Shown: positions 16,794 through 26,087, counted from the first letter of the stretch. The stretch is DNA of 37,430 bases from Puniceicoccales bacterium (GCA_031280235.1 JAITHA010000092.1:1-37430), one strand, 5' to 3'. A program made the numbers and translations. Notes: generated from the sequence alone by a model not told the origin.

Positions 16794-17669
16794 TTATGGG
16801 GTGTTGCCGTTTGGGCTGGGTGATTTTACCCATGCGAAGAAGAAGCGTTGGTGGCCTTGGAGATCTTTGATAGCTTTGTGGTATTCGTAACCGACGGCCT
16901 TGGCGTGTGTGATGAGGGGTTGGGCGTGTGCGATGCCGGTTTCCAAGGCGACGAAACCGTTTGGGCGTAGTTTTGTTTTTGCTTGGGTGAGGATGGTTTT
17001 CAGGGCGGATAGGCCGTTTTCTGGGGCGAAGAGCGCGAGGTGAGGTTCGTGCTGGGCGACTTCGTGTTGGGCAGTGGCGAGTTCCGTTTCGGTGAGGTAG
17101 GGTGGGTTGCTTGTAATGATGTCGTATTTTTCTTGGGGGGCGAGAGCGTCGAGCCAAGAGCCTTGGGCGAATTTCACGCGTGTCTCCAGGCTGAGGCGGT
17201 GTGCGTTTTCGTGCGCGAGTGCGAGTGCGTCGCTGGAAATGTCTGTGGCAGTAAGGGTATAGGTTGGTTTTTCGTGTGCGAGTGCGAGAGCGATGGCCCC
17301 TGTGCCTGTGCCGAGGTCGGCGATGTGTGCGTTTTCAGGGGGGGGGCTGGCGAGGATGTGGGCGATGAGTTCTTCGGTCTCTGGGCGTGGGATGAGGGCG
17401 CGTGCATCGCACTTGAGGGTGATTTGGCGAAAGCTCGTTTCTCCGGTGATGTATTGGAGGGGTTCGCGCGCGGCGCGGCGGCGTACCCAGTCTCGCAGGT
17501 GCGTGAGCCGTTCTTCATCCAAGGGACGCTCGAATTGGAGGTAGAGGTCGAGGCGTTTGCAGTGCAGTGCTGCGGCGAGGAGGAGTTCGGCTTCGAGGCG
17601 GGGATTTTCGAGGCCCCGGCCTTCGAGGAAAGCGGTGGTTTTTTTTAGGATTTCAAGCAGGGGGCGCAT
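16794..17669 (-). CDS. prmC: Release factor glutamine methyltransferase
   Basis: This enzyme methylates the Gln of the GGQ motif in peptide release factors, using S-adenosylmethionine. The 291-residue protein starts at MRPLLEILKKTTAFLEGRGL; the extra 37 residues in the ORF track lie inside nuoH. It has the N-terminal helical domain (LEAELLLAAAL, PLQYITGE), the RPETEEL segment, the SAM-binding DLGTGTGAIALALA and the catalytic NPPY in ITSNPPYLTETE. Its start overlaps the end of nuoH by 17 nt, so it is translated from the same message as trpB-nuoH. prfA, its usual neighbour, is not in the window. Confidence 0.93.
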   Translation of the reverse strand: MRPLLEILKKTTAFLEGRGLENPRLEAELLLAAALHCKRLDLYLQFERPLDEERLTHLRDWVRRRAAREPLQYITGETSFRQITLKCDARALIPRPETEELIAHILASPPPENAHIADLGTGTGAIALALAHEKPTYTLTATDISSDALALAHENAHRLSLETRVKFAQGSWLDALAPQEKYDIITSNPPYLTETELATAQHEVAQHEPHLALFAPENGLSALKTILTQAKTKLRPNGFVALETGIAHAQPLITHAKAVGYEYHKAIKDLQGHQRFFFAWVKSPSPNGNTP

Positions 17670-18909
17670 CGTCGTGCAGTGGTGCGGGTTGGGCGGTGGG
17701 GGGCTCTTCGGCAAAGTGGTATGCCCTTGGGCCGAGGCCTGCGGAGAGTTTTCTTCCGAGCACGATAAAGGGTAGGGCAACGAGGGCCAGCGCTAGTGGC
17801 CAGCGAGCGACGGCCCATGGGGCGCCCCAGTGGGTTGCCTGCGTCCAGAGCGTGGCGATGGCGATGTTGAGCAGGGCGAGTGGGATGAGGAATTTCCACG
17901 AGAGGCGCATCAGCTGGTCCATGCGCAGGCGCAGGAGAGTCGCGCGCATCCACATGAAGCTGAGGATTACGGCGACGAATTTCAGGTAAAACCAGGCGTA
18001 TGAGGGGATGAATTGCAGGAAGGCGCAAGGGGCCTGCCAACCGCCGAGGAAGAGCGTGACACCGAGGCCGGCGAGGGCGGCCATGCCGAAGTATTCTGCC
18101 ATGAAGAAGAGGGCGTATTTGAAGCCTGAATACTCGGTGAGGTAGCCGGCGATGATTTCGCTCTCGCCTTCGGGGAGGTCGAATGGGCAGCGGTTACACT
18201 CAGCCAGCGCGGCGATGTAGAAGATGAGGGCTCCGGCGACGCCCCAAGGTGTGAAGATATTCCATTGGGGTAGGATGCCACCGAGCCATCCGCCTTGGGC
18301 CTCGACGATGCCCGTTAGCGTAAGTGTGCCTGCGGCGATGACTGCGGGTATGGCGGCGAGGAGCAGGGGCAGCTCGTAGCTGACGAGTTGTGCGAGGGCG
18401 CGCATGGAGGCGAGGAGCGAATATTTGTTCTGGCTCGACCAGCCTGCCATGAAGATCGCCAGCTCGGAGCAAGCGCCTGCGGCAAAGAAGTAGAGTAGAG
18501 CGGCATCAAGGCCGCCGAGGACGACGAGATGTTTGCCAAAGGGGAGTACGGCGAGGCCGAGCAGCGAGATGCAGACGGCACATGCGGGGGCGAGCAGGTG
18601 CAGCACTTTGTCGGCGACTGTGGGGACGATGTCTTCCTTGGTGAGTGCTTTTACTGCGTCGGCAAAGGGTTGAAAAATGCCGAAGAGGCGGATGCCAAGA
18701 ACCCTCACTCTGTTGGGGCCGATGCGATTTTGAAAACGGCCAAGGAGCTTGCGCTCGGTGACGGTGAGGAAAGCGAATGTAAGGCCGAAAACGCTGAGGA
18801 TGGCGGCGATAGAAACGAGGGAGGTCGCGCCCCAGCGCAGCCAATGCGCGTCGCCCGAAAGGAGCAGGTTGAGGAGCGCGTCGAAGATGTCGGCGGGGAG
18901 GGTTTCCAT
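17653..18909 (-). CDS. nuoH: NADH-quinone oxidoreductase subunit H
   Basis: This membrane subunit of complex I forms the quinone channel next to the peripheral arm. It has 418 residues. The signature VTERKLLGRFQNRIGPNRV follows the first helix, and PFADAVKALTKEDIVP and FDLPEGESEIIAGYLTEYSG are the family's conserved cytoplasmic loops. It starts 29 bp after trpB stops and overlaps prmC, so it belongs to an unusual trpB-nuoH-prmC unit. No other nuo gene flanks it, in contrast to the usual nuoG-nuoH-nuoI order. Confidence 0.95.
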   Translation of the reverse strand: METLPADIFDALLNLLLSGDAHWLRWGATSLVSIAAILSVFGLTFAFLTVTERKLLGRFQNRIGPNRVRVLGIRLFGIFQPFADAVKALTKEDIVPTVADKVLHLLAPACAVCISLLGLAVLPFGKHLVVLGGLDAALLYFFAAGACSELAIFMAGWSSQNKYSLLASMRALAQLVSYELPLLLAAIPAVIAAGTLTLTGIVEAQGGWLGGILPQWNIFTPWGVAGALIFYIAALAECNRCPFDLPEGESEIIAGYLTEYSGFKYALFFMAEYFGMAALAGLGVTLFLGGWQAPCAFLQFIPSYAWFYLKFVAVILSFMWMRATLLRLRMDQLMRLSWKFLIPLALLNIAIATLWTQATHWGAPWAVARWPLALALVALPFIVLGRKLSAGLGPRAYHFAEEPPTAQPAPLHDDAPPA

Positions 18910-18938
18910 AGGGGAGATCGGGAAGATGAGGGTGGTGT

Positions 18939-20192
18939 TCAGTCAGGGCACTCGTCGGCGTAGCGCCCGTATTTTTCCATGACGAAGTCCAAGTCCTTGT
19001 CTCCGCGCCCGCTGAGGTTGACGAGGATGGTGCGCACGGGTTGTTTTGTGGCGAGTTTTGTGGCGAAAGCGATGGCGTGCGCGCTCTCCAAGGCGGGGAT
19101 GATGCCTTCGGTGCGGGAGAGGAGGAAAAAAGCGCGGATAGCCTCTTCGTCTGTGGCCGTGGCTGCTCGCGTGCGCCCGGTGGTGTTGAGGTAGGCGTGT
19201 TCCGGGCCGACGGAGGGATAGTCCAGCCCGCTGGCTGCGGAATAGACGGGGGCGGGCGCCCCGGAGGCGTCTTGCAGCATGATGGAGTTGAAGCCGTGCA
19301 TGACACCCTCGCTGCCGTGGGAGAGAGAGGCTGCGTGGTCGCCGAGTTGTGGCCCCCTGCCCAACGGCTCCACACCGTAGAGGGTCACCGGGTCGTCGAG
19401 GAAGCCGGAGAAAATGCCCATGGCGTTGGAGCCTCCGCCGACGCACGCCACGACGTCGTCGGGTAGTTCACCCGTCATCTCGATGAATTGCTCGCGTGCC
19501 TCGGTGCCCACGATGCGTTGAAACTCTCGTACCATGAGCGGGAAGGGGTGGGGCCCTACCACGGAGCCGATGCAGTAGATGCTGTTTACGGGGTCCTGTA
19601 GGTAGGAGGCGAAGGCCGAGTCCACTGCTTCCTTGAGGGTACGCAGGCCGACTGAGACGGGTACAATCTTGGCACCGAGGACTCTCATACGGATCACGTT
19701 GGGGTGCTCTTTTGCGATGTCTACCTCGCCCATGTGTATTTCCACCGGGATGCCGAAATAGGCCCCTGCGGTGGCGAGGGCCACGCCGTGCTGGCCGGCC
19801 CCCGTCTCGGCGATGAGCTTTCTTTTACCGAGGTACTTGGCCAAGAGGGCCTCTCCCATGCAGTGGTTGAGCTTGTGTGCACCGGTATGGTTGAGGTCTT
19901 CGCGTTTCAGGTAAATGCGCGAACTACCGATCTTTTCGGAAAGGTTGCGGCAGTAATAGATGGGCGTCGGGCGCCCTTGAAAGTGGGTACGGATGGAATG
20001 TAACTCGCTGATAAAATCGTGGCTGCGGCAGATGCGCTGATAGGCAGCGTTGATCTCGTCCATCTGGTACTGGAGCTCCGGAGGGACAAAAGAGCCGCCA
20101 AATTTGCCAAAGAAGCCCTGCGCGTTGGGTTGTCGCCTGTGTGCTGGGATGGCGGCTGTGTTTGCCTGTGTGCTGGAATCTGCTTGCTGCAT
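18939..20192 (-). CDS. trpB: Tryptophan synthase beta subunit
   Basis: This PLP enzyme condenses indole with serine to give tryptophan. It has 417 residues from [20 protein letters not shown]. The 63 upstream codons of the ORF track lie in the divergent promoter region. The conserved start of the fold ([20 protein letters not shown]), the PLP lysine in [20 protein letters not shown], the [20 protein letters not shown] segment and the phosphate loop [14 protein letters not shown] are all intact. trpA is not adjacent; nuoH follows 29 bp downstream. It is divergent from the usp gene across 195 bp. Confidence 0.96.
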   Translation of the reverse strand: MQQADSSTQANTAAIPAHRRQPNAQGFFGKFGGSFVPPELQYQMDEINAAYQRICRSHDFISELHSIRTHFQGRPTPIYYCRNLSEKIGSSRIYLKREDLNHTGAHKLNHCMGEALLAKYLGKRKLIAETGAGQHGVALATAGAYFGIPVEIHMGEVDIAKEHPNVIRMRVLGAKIVPVSVGLRTLKEAVDSAFASYLQDPVNSIYCIGSVVGPHPFPLMVREFQRIVGTEAREQFIEMTGELPDDVVACVGGGSNAMGIFSGFLDDPVTLYGVEPLGRGPQLGDHAASLSHGSEGVMHGFNSIMLQDASGAPAPVYSAASGLDYPSVGPEHAYLNTTGRTRAATATDEEAIRAFFLLSRTEGIIPALESAHAIAFATKLATKQPVRTILVNLSGRGDKDLDFVMEKYGRYADECPD

Positions 20193-20387
20193 AGAAAGAA
20201 AAGGCGGGCACGCACACTGCCCAAAGCGGCTGTGCGGGCAAGAGCCTTTCGCCTCGAGGGTCGGCGGCGGTGGTGTGTTTTTTGTGTTTTCAGAGGCACC
20301 GAGATGGACAGCATAGGATCCTGGTGGCAAAAGTTGTCCGCCCTCGCACGAATACTCACTCACAACGGGTTCCCAATCCATTCCCCC

Positions 20388-21248
20388 ATGAAAAAGTTAC
20401 TCGCATGCATAGACGGTTCAATCTACGGGCAGACGTGCTGCCAGTACGCGCTCTGGCTCGCGGAGAAGACAGGCGCGTCGGCAAACATGCTCTACGTTTC
20501 GGAAATCTGGCAGTATGAGGCGCCGCTTGTTGCCGATTTTGGCGGCAGCCTCGGAGCGCAGCCCTATTTGGGCCTGACGGCGCAATTGCGCCAGGTCGAG
20601 GCAAAGAAGGCCGGGCTGATTGAAGGCTACGTGCGCTCGGTCTTTGAAAAGGCGGGCCTCGGCGAACGTGTCGCGTTCCACTCTCGCACGGGGGTGCTTG
20701 TGGACAGTATTGTCGAGTTTGAGACTTCGCCAGCCTTGGCGGACTTGCTCATCATCGGCAAACGCGGCGAGGCGGCCAATATGGCGAAGGCGCACCTTGG
20801 CTCGAACATGGAACGCGTCGTGCGCGCGAGCCATCTGCCGTGCTTCGTCGCCAATCGCGAATTTACCGAGCCGCGCAAACTGCTCTTCGCCTGCGATGGC
20901 AGCGCCAGTGCGGATAAGGCAATCGCCTGGTATGGGGCCAATAGGAATGCGTTTGCAGATGCCGAAGTGCACGTCGTCACTGTTGCCGCAAAACAAGATG
21001 GGGTTGGCGAGGTGGAGGCCCGCTTGAACCAAGCCGCACAGGCCTTGGAGGCCCACGGCTGCAAGGTTGTGCGCGCCCTGCTCTCGGGCATTCCCGCCGA
21101 AGCCATCGCCGCTTACCAGCAGGAGCAGGGTGCCAACCTCCTGCTCATGGGTGCCTATGGGCACTCGCGCATCCGCCGTTTGCTGATAGGCAGCACGACG
21201 GTCGAGTTGCTCCAGCGGTGCCGAGTACCCGTCGTCTTGTTCCGATGA
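20388..21248 (+). CDS. Tandem-domain universal stress protein
   Basis: This 286-residue protein contains two UspA folds. The start is [20 protein letters not shown]; the ORF-track extension runs back antisense through trpB. Domain 1 (~1-145) ends [20 protein letters not shown] and [13 protein letters not shown]. Domain 2 (~155-286) begins [20 protein letters not shown] and has the ATP-binding pattern [18 protein letters not shown]. Tandem Usp proteins bind ATP and take part in general stress survival; the exact role here is unknown. It is divergent from trpB. Confidence 0.9.
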   Translation: MKKLLACIDGSIYGQTCCQYALWLAEKTGASANMLYVSEIWQYEAPLVADFGGSLGAQPYLGLTAQLRQVEAKKAGLIEGYVRSVFEKAGLGERVAFHSRTGVLVDSIVEFETSPALADLLIIGKRGEAANMAKAHLGSNMERVVRASHLPCFVANREFTEPRKLLFACDGSASADKAIAWYGANRNAFADAEVHVVTVAAKQDGVGEVEARLNQAAQALEAHGCKVVRALLSGIPAEAIAAYQQEQGANLLLMGAYGHSRIRRLLIGSTTVELLQRCRVPVVLFR

Positions 21249-21289
21249 GTGCACGCACAGGGCCGCTGCCTACTTTCTCCTTGCTTCGA

Positions 21290-21303
21290 GGGCGGTGACG
21301 CCC
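21290..21303 (+). terminator. Short hairpin between usp and tRNA-Val
   Basis: GGGCG-GTGA-CGCCC is a perfect 5 bp stem with a GTGA tetraloop, 41 nt after the usp stop. No U-run follows, so termination is only a possibility. Confidence 0.25.
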
Positions 21304-21325
21304 AGTCTGCATCTCCTCCTTGCGC

Positions 21326-21402
21326 GGACGAATAGCTCAGTTGGTTAGAGCGCCTCGTTTACACCGAGGAGGTCGGGGGTTCGAGCCCCTCTTCGTCCAC
21401 CA
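21326..21402 (+). tRNA. tRNA-Val (anticodon TAC)
   Basis: GGACGAA pairs with TTCGTCC. The D arm contains AGCTCAGTTGGTTAGAGC. The anticodon stem CCTCG/CGAGG encloses TTTACAC (anticodon TAC), the T arm GGGGG-TTCGAGC-CCCTC closes, and ACCA is encoded at the end. It ends 39 nt before ilvN, so the tRNA and valine-pathway genes may be transcribed together. Confidence 0.95.
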
Positions 21403-21441
21403 GCCCGGTGTTTCTCCGCGCAACAACCGAGAACAGAATAC

Positions 21442-21921
21442 ATGAAGAAGCATACCTTGTCCGCCCTCGTCGAAAATAAGTTTGGTGTTCTTGCGCGCGT
21501 CGCAGGGATGCTGAGTGGGCGCGGGTTCAATATAGAGACGCTTAACGTTGGCCCCACGCATGACCTCGCCCTCTCGCGCATCACGGCGACAGTTATCGCA
21601 GACGAGGCGGCCCTTGATCGTTGCGTGCGCGCCCTCGGGAAGCTTGTTAATGTCATTGAAGTGCAGGATTTCAATGAAGTGGAGCACGTTTCGCGCGAAC
21701 TCCTCATTGTGAAAATACGCTCAGACAAGAAATCGCGCTCTGAGCTTATCGAGCTTTCGGGCCTCTTTCGTGCCAAGATCATCGACGTGGCCCACACCTC
21801 GCTCATCATCGAATTCACAGGCCCGGAACACAAGATCTCAGCCTTTCTCAAGCTCATCGAGCCATACGGCATCCTTGAGCTGGCACGTACGGGCCAGGTG
21901 GCCCTGAAACGTGGTACCTGA
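21442..21921 (+). CDS. ilvN: Acetolactate synthase small (regulatory) subunit
   Basis: This 159-residue regulatory subunit makes the acetolactate synthase catalytic subunit valine-sensitive at the first common step of branched-chain amino acid synthesis. The N-terminal ACT domain is clear (LSALVENKFGVLARVAGMLSGR, then GFNIETLNVG), and the C-terminal small-subunit domain contains IVKIRSDKKSRSELIELSGLF. The length matches the family. The catalytic subunit gene ilvB, normally just upstream, is absent; a tRNA-Val gene is there instead. ilvC follows after 54 bp. There is no Shine-Dalgarno before the ATG. Confidence 0.95.
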   Translation: MKKHTLSALVENKFGVLARVAGMLSGRGFNIETLNVGPTHDLALSRITATVIADEAALDRCVRALGKLVNVIEVQDFNEVEHVSRELLIVKIRSDKKSRSELIELSGLFRAKIIDVAHTSLIIEFTGPEHKISAFLKLIEPYGILELARTGQVALKRGT

Positions 21922-21975
21922 GCCGCCACACTACCTTTTCCCTCCAACAACAACCAACTAACATACACCACAGAC

Positions 21976-23010
21976 ATGCCAGCAAAAGTCTACACAGACA
22001 AAGACGCCGCCCCCGCCGTGCTCAAAGGCAAGACCCTCGCCGTGATCGGTTTCGGCTCGCAGGGCCACGCCCATGCCATGAACCTCAAAGACAGCGGTTG
22101 CAAAGTCATCGTCGGCCTCTACAAGGGCAGCAAATCCATCGCTTCTGCGAAGAAAAAAGGCTTTGAGGTCTATGAGACCGCCGAGGCCGTGAAGCGCGCC
22201 GATGTGCTCCTTGTCGCCCTTCCGGATATGCGACAGGCCGATGTTTTCGAGAAGGACATCGCCCCCAATCTCTCCAAGGGCAAGACGATCCTCTTCATCC
22301 ATGGCCTCGCCATCCACTACGGCCTCATCAAGCCACCCGCAGGGGTCAACGTGGCGATGGTCGCCCCCAAAGGCCCGGGGCACATCGTGCGCGCCCAGTA
22401 CGTGGAGGGGAAAGGTGTTCCGGCGCTCATCGCCGTTGCGCAAGATGCCGACCGCAATGCGAAAAAAATCGCCCTCGCCTGGGCCCATGGCATCGGGGCG
22501 ACACGCGCCGGCGTCATCCAGACGACTTTCAAGGAAGAGACCGAGACGGATCTTTTCGGCGAGCAAGCGGTGCTCTGCGGTGGCGCGAGCGCCCTTGTGC
22601 AGGCGGGGTTCGAGACGCTTGTCGAGGCGGGCTACCAGCCCGAGATGGCTTATTTCGAGTGCCTGCACGAGCTGAAGCTCATCGTGGATCTGATGGTCGA
22701 GTCTGGCATCGCGGGAATGCGTTTTTCCGTTTCTGAGACGGCCAAGTATGGTGACATCACCCGTGGCCCGCGCGTTGTGAATGCCAAGGCCAAGGCCGAG
22801 ATGAAGAAGATTTTGACGGAAATCCAGACAGGCAAATTCACCAAGGAATGGGTCGCCGAATATAAGGGTGGCCTCAAAAACTACAAAAAGTTGCTTGCGG
22901 ATGGTGAAAAGCATCTTGTGGAAAAGACTGGGCAGCGCTTGCGTGCCCTGATGCCTTGGGTGCAAAAGAAGAGCATCAAGGGCTCTCAGGCGGACTACAC
23001 CACCAAGTAA
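21976..23010 (+). CDS. ilvC: Ketol-acid reductoisomerase (class I)
   Basis: This NAD(P)H-dependent enzyme isomerises and reduces acetolactate in valine/isoleucine synthesis. The 344 residues match the short class I form. The Rossmann motif is LAVIGFGSQGHAHAMNLKDS. The cofactor-specificity loop is VGLYKGSKSIASAKKKGFE, with basic and serine residues more typical of NADPH. The metal-binding acidic residues follow in FKEETETDLFGEQAVLCGG and AYFECLHELKLIVDLM. It is probably co-transcribed with ilvN. Its TAA stop is followed immediately by the GTG start of the GtrA-like gene. Confidence 0.97.
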   Translation: MPAKVYTDKDAAPAVLKGKTLAVIGFGSQGHAHAMNLKDSGCKVIVGLYKGSKSIASAKKKGFEVYETAEAVKRADVLLVALPDMRQADVFEKDIAPNLSKGKTILFIHGLAIHYGLIKPPAGVNVAMVAPKGPGHIVRAQYVEGKGVPALIAVAQDADRNAKKIALAWAHGIGATRAGVIQTTFKEETETDLFGEQAVLCGGASALVQAGFETLVEAGYQPEMAYFECLHELKLIVDLMVESGIAGMRFSVSETAKYGDITRGPRVVNAKAKAEMKKILTEIQTGKFTKEWVAEYKGGLKNYKKLLADGEKHLVEKTGQRLRALMPWVQKKSIKGSQADYTTK

Positions 23011-23457
23011 GTGCTGTACAGGCTCCTTCGACAAACCAAGCCGGATGCGGCACCGTTTCTGCGCTTTTGCCTCGTCGGCTTGGTCAATACGTTCTTGCAC
23101 TTTTGCGTGCTGAACCTGCTCGTGGAAGTGTTCGCTTGCCCGACGACTTGGGCCAATGTCGCGGGCTTTTTGGTGGCCAACACTTTTTCTTATTACGCCA
23201 ATAGTTTCTGGAGCTTCAAGGTGCGCCCGGGAGCTAGGAGTTACAGCCGGTTTTTTGTCACTTCTGTGGTTGGCACATTGATTTCCTATGCGGCCATGGA
23301 TCTTGGTCAGGCGCTGAATTGCCTCTGGCGCCTCGTCTTCCTTTTCCAAGTTTCCCTTTTGGCGCTGATAAACTTCACCCTGCTGCGGCTTTTTGTTTTC
23401 CCACGGCGCGATGAGACGCAAAAAGGGGCCCCGCCTCGGGGGCCCTCTGAGATGTAA
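23011..23457 (+). CDS. GtrA-like four-helix membrane protein
   Basis: This is a 148-residue inner-membrane protein with four predicted helices and the layout of the GtrA family: FLRFCLVGLVNTFLHFCVLN, NVAGFLVANTFSYYANSFWSF, SRFFVTSVVGTLISYAAMDLG and VSLLALINFTLLRLFVFP. The NSFWSFK loop and the N-F-x-x-x-R-x-x-V-F ending are family hallmarks. GtrA proteins are thought to help move lipid-linked sugars across the membrane in cell-surface glycan synthesis. The start is a GTG directly after the ilvC stop (TAAGTG), so translational coupling is likely. The usual partner (GtrB or another glycosyltransferase) is not adjacent. Confidence 0.85.
   Translation: MLYRLLRQTKPDAAPFLRFCLVGLVNTFLHFCVLNLLVEVFACPTTWANVAGFLVANTFSYYANSFWSFKVRPGARSYSRFFVTSVVGTLISYAAMDLGQALNCLWRLVFLFQVSLLALINFTLLRLFVFPRRDETQKGAPPRGPSEM
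23421..23446 (-). terminator. Rho-independent terminator of tRNA-Cys
   Basis: On the minus strand AGGGCCCC-cgaggc-GGGGCCCCT makes a very GC-rich stem with one bulge and is followed by TTTT. It is 13 nt beyond the tRNA-Cys CCA end and lies inside the last codons of the convergent GtrA-like gene. Confidence 0.75.
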
Positions 23458-23458
23458 G

Positions 23459-23532
23459 TGGAGGTGCGGGGCGGAATCGAACCGCCGATAGAGCTTTTGC
23501 AGAGCTCGGCCTTACCACTTGGCGACCGCACC
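23459..23532 (-). tRNA. tRNA-Cys (anticodon GCA)
   Basis: The reverse complement begins GGTGCGG and ends CCGCACC with U as discriminator and an encoded CCA. The anticodon stem GAGCT/AGCTC encloses CTGCAAA (anticodon GCA), and the T arm is GGCGG-TTCGATT-CCGCC. It lies 74 bp downstream of nrdD on the same strand. Confidence 0.95.
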
Positions 23533-23606
23533 TTTAAAAAATAGGGTCACTTTGGGCGGGTAGCCTGTTGTTTCAAGCATAATTTTCCAAAGTGTGCCCC
23601 GCCGCG

Positions 23607-26087
23607 TTAGCGCAGGTGCTTGACGCGGTCGTGCTCCTCGTGGCGCTTGGCGTTGTTCCAGCGCCCCATGTCTCCGACGAGGTAGCCCGTTATGCGGCGG
23701 ATGCGTTCGAAAGACACATCACCCTCGGTGCGTCCACACTTTGGGCAAGTGTCGTGGATGATGCCTGTGTAGCCGCAGACGGGGTCGCGGTCCACAGGGT
23801 GGTTGATGCTGCCGTAGCCGATGCCGTTTTCCTTCATGGTGCGGATGATAGTCTCGAAGGCTTCGAGGTTATCCGTCGGCGAGCCGTCCATTTCGATGTA
23901 GGTGATGTGCCCGGCGTTACACAAGGAGTGGTAGGGCGCTTCGAGTTCGATTTTTTCGACGGCGCGGATACTGTGATAGACGGGGATGTGGAAGGAGTTG
24001 GTGTAGTACTCCCTGTCCGTTACGCCGGGAATGAGGCCGAAGCGTTTGCGATCGATGGCAGTGAAGCGTCCCGCGATGCCCTCGGCGGGTGTCGCCAAGA
24101 GAGAGAAATTGAGCTCGTGGACGCGCGCGAGCTCGTCACATTTTTTGCGCATTCGCGCGACGATGTCGTACCCAAGTTGTTGGGCCTTGTGGCTTTCCCC
24201 GTGGTGTTCGCCGATGAGACCGACCAGAGTCTCTGCGAGGCCGATAAAGCCGATGGAGAGAGTGCCGTGTTTGATAATCTCGCGCAGGGGCGTATCCAAG
24301 CGGAGGGATTTGCCGCCCATCCAGATGCCTTGGCCCATGAGGAATGGGAAATTGCGCGGTGTCTTTCTGGCCTGAATCTCGAAGCGCTCGAGGAGTTGTT
24401 CAGCCACGAGGTTCATTTTTTCCTCCAGCTCCTGATAAAAGCCGGGCAAGTCAGCCAAGGTGCGCTCATGGAGGGCAACACCGTGCTTGAGGGCGAGGGC
24501 GGGCAGGTTGATGGTGGTGAAGGAAAGGTTGCCGCGCGAGGTGATGCGCCCGTCGCTCTCCGGAAAGATAGAGCCGAAGACGCGTGTACGGCAGCCCATG
24601 GTGGCGACCTCCGACCGGTAGTCGCCCGGCTTGTAGTATTTGAGGTTGAAGGGGGCATCGAGGAAAACGAAGTTCGGGAAAAGCCGTTTGGCGGAGACGC
24701 GCATGGCTTCTTTGAACAGGTCGTAGTTGGGGTCTTGGGGCGAATAATTCACGCCATCCTTCACCTTGAAAATGGTGATGGGGAAGATGGGCGTCTCGCC
24801 CTGGCCCATGCCGTTCCAGACGGCTTTCAAGATAGAGGCGATGACGAGACGCCCCTCGGTACTGGTGTCTGTGCCGAAATTCACCGATGTGAACGGCACT
24901 TGGGCGCCAGCGCGCGAGTGCATGGTGTTCAGGTTGTGGATGAACGCCTCCATGGCCTGCTCTGTCTCGTGGATGGTGTCCTCGGTGGAGAGCTCGAAGA
25001 CAGTGTTGAGTGTGTCCTCAGAAATGTGTGGCGCGACAGGGGCAAGGGCGATGGCGAGAGATTTGAGCACTTCGGGCAGCTGGGGTTTGGGGAAGGCGAT
25101 GCGGTGCGTCTCGGCCTCGGCCTCCCATGCGGCGACGGTGTCCTTGATAGTCTGCGCGGCCACGCTGTGGCCTTCAAAATGCAGACACCGTCCGAGGTTT
25201 TTCATGAAAGCCGAGCGCTGTGTTCGTCTGACGCCTTGGGCCATGGCGTAGTCAAAGTTGGGGATACTCTGGCCACCGTGTTGCTCGTTTTGGTTGGACT
25301 GCAAGACGATGGCGGCAAGGTTGGCGCAGCTGCGGATGTTGTTGGGCGGGCGGATGCTGCCGTGGCCCGTGCCAAAGCCTCGCTCAAAAAGCTCGGCGAC
25401 ATCAATCTGGCAGCAGGTGAGCGTACCCATGGGCAGGAAGTCGAGATCGTGGATATGGATATCCCCATTGTTGTGGGCCTCGAAATGCTCGGGTTTGAGG
25501 GCGACCGTGCGCGAGTACTCCTTGGAACTTTCCGAGCCGAACTTGAGCATGATGCCCATCGCCGTGTTGCCGTCCACGTTGGCATTGTCGCGCTTGAGGT
25601 CGTCCGCCTCGGAGGCATCGCGCACAAGACCGCCGAGCGTCTGCATGAGGCGCGACTTGCTGTTGCGGATGCGGCTGCGCTCCTGCCGGTAGAGTATGTA
25701 GGCCTTGGCCGCCTCGAAGCGGTTCATCTCCACGAGCGTCTTTTCGACGACGTCTTGAACGTCCTCCACGGTGGGTGTCTCGCCAAGATAGATTTCGTTG
25801 AGCCGCTCAGCAGCGAGCTTCCCCGCCGACACCGGCAGCTGCGGGTCGTTCACCCCCGTGGAGAATACCGCAGCACGGATGGCGTGGATAATCTTTTCGA
25901 TTTGGAAAAACTCTTTGCGCCCATCGCGCTTGCGGATGAGTGTGACGGTAGCCGCAGTCGTGCGGGCGGGTTTTATCGGGTGTACCACTCCTTGTGGGAG
26001 ACGGCCCACGGCAGGCTGTTCAGGCGTGGGCGCAACGACGGCAGAGATTTTTTTCTGCGTAGTGTAGCTTGGTTGGGCGAAGGACAT
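23607..26087 (-). CDS. nrdD: Anaerobic (class III) ribonucleoside-triphosphate reductase
   Basis: This oxygen-sensitive glycyl-radical enzyme reduces ribonucleotides for DNA synthesis. I start the 826-residue protein at MSFAQPSYTTQKKISAVV; the 37 upstream codons have no family match. An ATP-cone lies at ~45-135 (VTLIRKRDGRKEFFQIEKII). The barrel carries HNNGDIHIHDLDFLPMG, GFGTGHGSIRPPNNIRSC and MHSRAGAQVPFTSVNFG. The C-terminus holds VCGYTGIIHDTCPKCGRTE (zinc-type cysteines, of which I count three here) and the glycyl-radical region RITGYLVGDMGRWNN. The activating enzyme gene nrdG is not adjacent. The enzyme shows that the organism can replicate without oxygen, although complex I genes are also present. 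Confidence 0.96.
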   Translation of the reverse strand: MSFAQPSYTTQKKISAVVAPTPEQPAVGRLPQGVVHPIKPARTTAATVTLIRKRDGRKEFFQIEKIIHAIRAAVFSTGVNDPQLPVSAGKLAAERLNEIYLGETPTVEDVQDVVEKTLVEMNRFEAAKAYILYRQERSRIRNSKSRLMQTLGGLVRDASEADDLKRDNANVDGNTAMGIMLKFGSESSKEYSRTVALKPEHFEAHNNGDIHIHDLDFLPMGTLTCCQIDVAELFERGFGTGHGSIRPPNNIRSCANLAAIVLQSNQNEQHGGQSIPNFDYAMAQGVRRTQRSAFMKNLGRCLHFEGHSVAAQTIKDTVAAWEAEAETHRIAFPKPQLPEVLKSLAIALAPVAPHISEDTLNTVFELSTEDTIHETEQAMEAFIHNLNTMHSRAGAQVPFTSVNFGTDTSTEGRLVIASILKAVWNGMGQGETPIFPITIFKVKDGVNYSPQDPNYDLFKEAMRVSAKRLFPNFVFLDAPFNLKYYKPGDYRSEVATMGCRTRVFGSIFPESDGRITSRGNLSFTTINLPALALKHGVALHERTLADLPGFYQELEEKMNLVAEQLLERFEIQARKTPRNFPFLMGQGIWMGGKSLRLDTPLREIIKHGTLSIGFIGLAETLVGLIGEHHGESHKAQQLGYDIVARMRKKCDELARVHELNFSLLATPAEGIAGRFTAIDRKRFGLIPGVTDREYYTNSFHIPVYHSIRAVEKIELEAPYHSLCNAGHITYIEMDGSPTDNLEAFETIIRTMKENGIGYGSINHPVDRDPVCGYTGIIHDTCPKCGRTEGDVSFERIRRITGYLVGDMGRWNNAKRHEEHDRVKHLR

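Noticed and set aside
21958-23421. 487-aa minus-strand ORF opposite ilvC
   Set aside because: ilvC on the plus strand is unmistakable, and the antisense frame has no domain.
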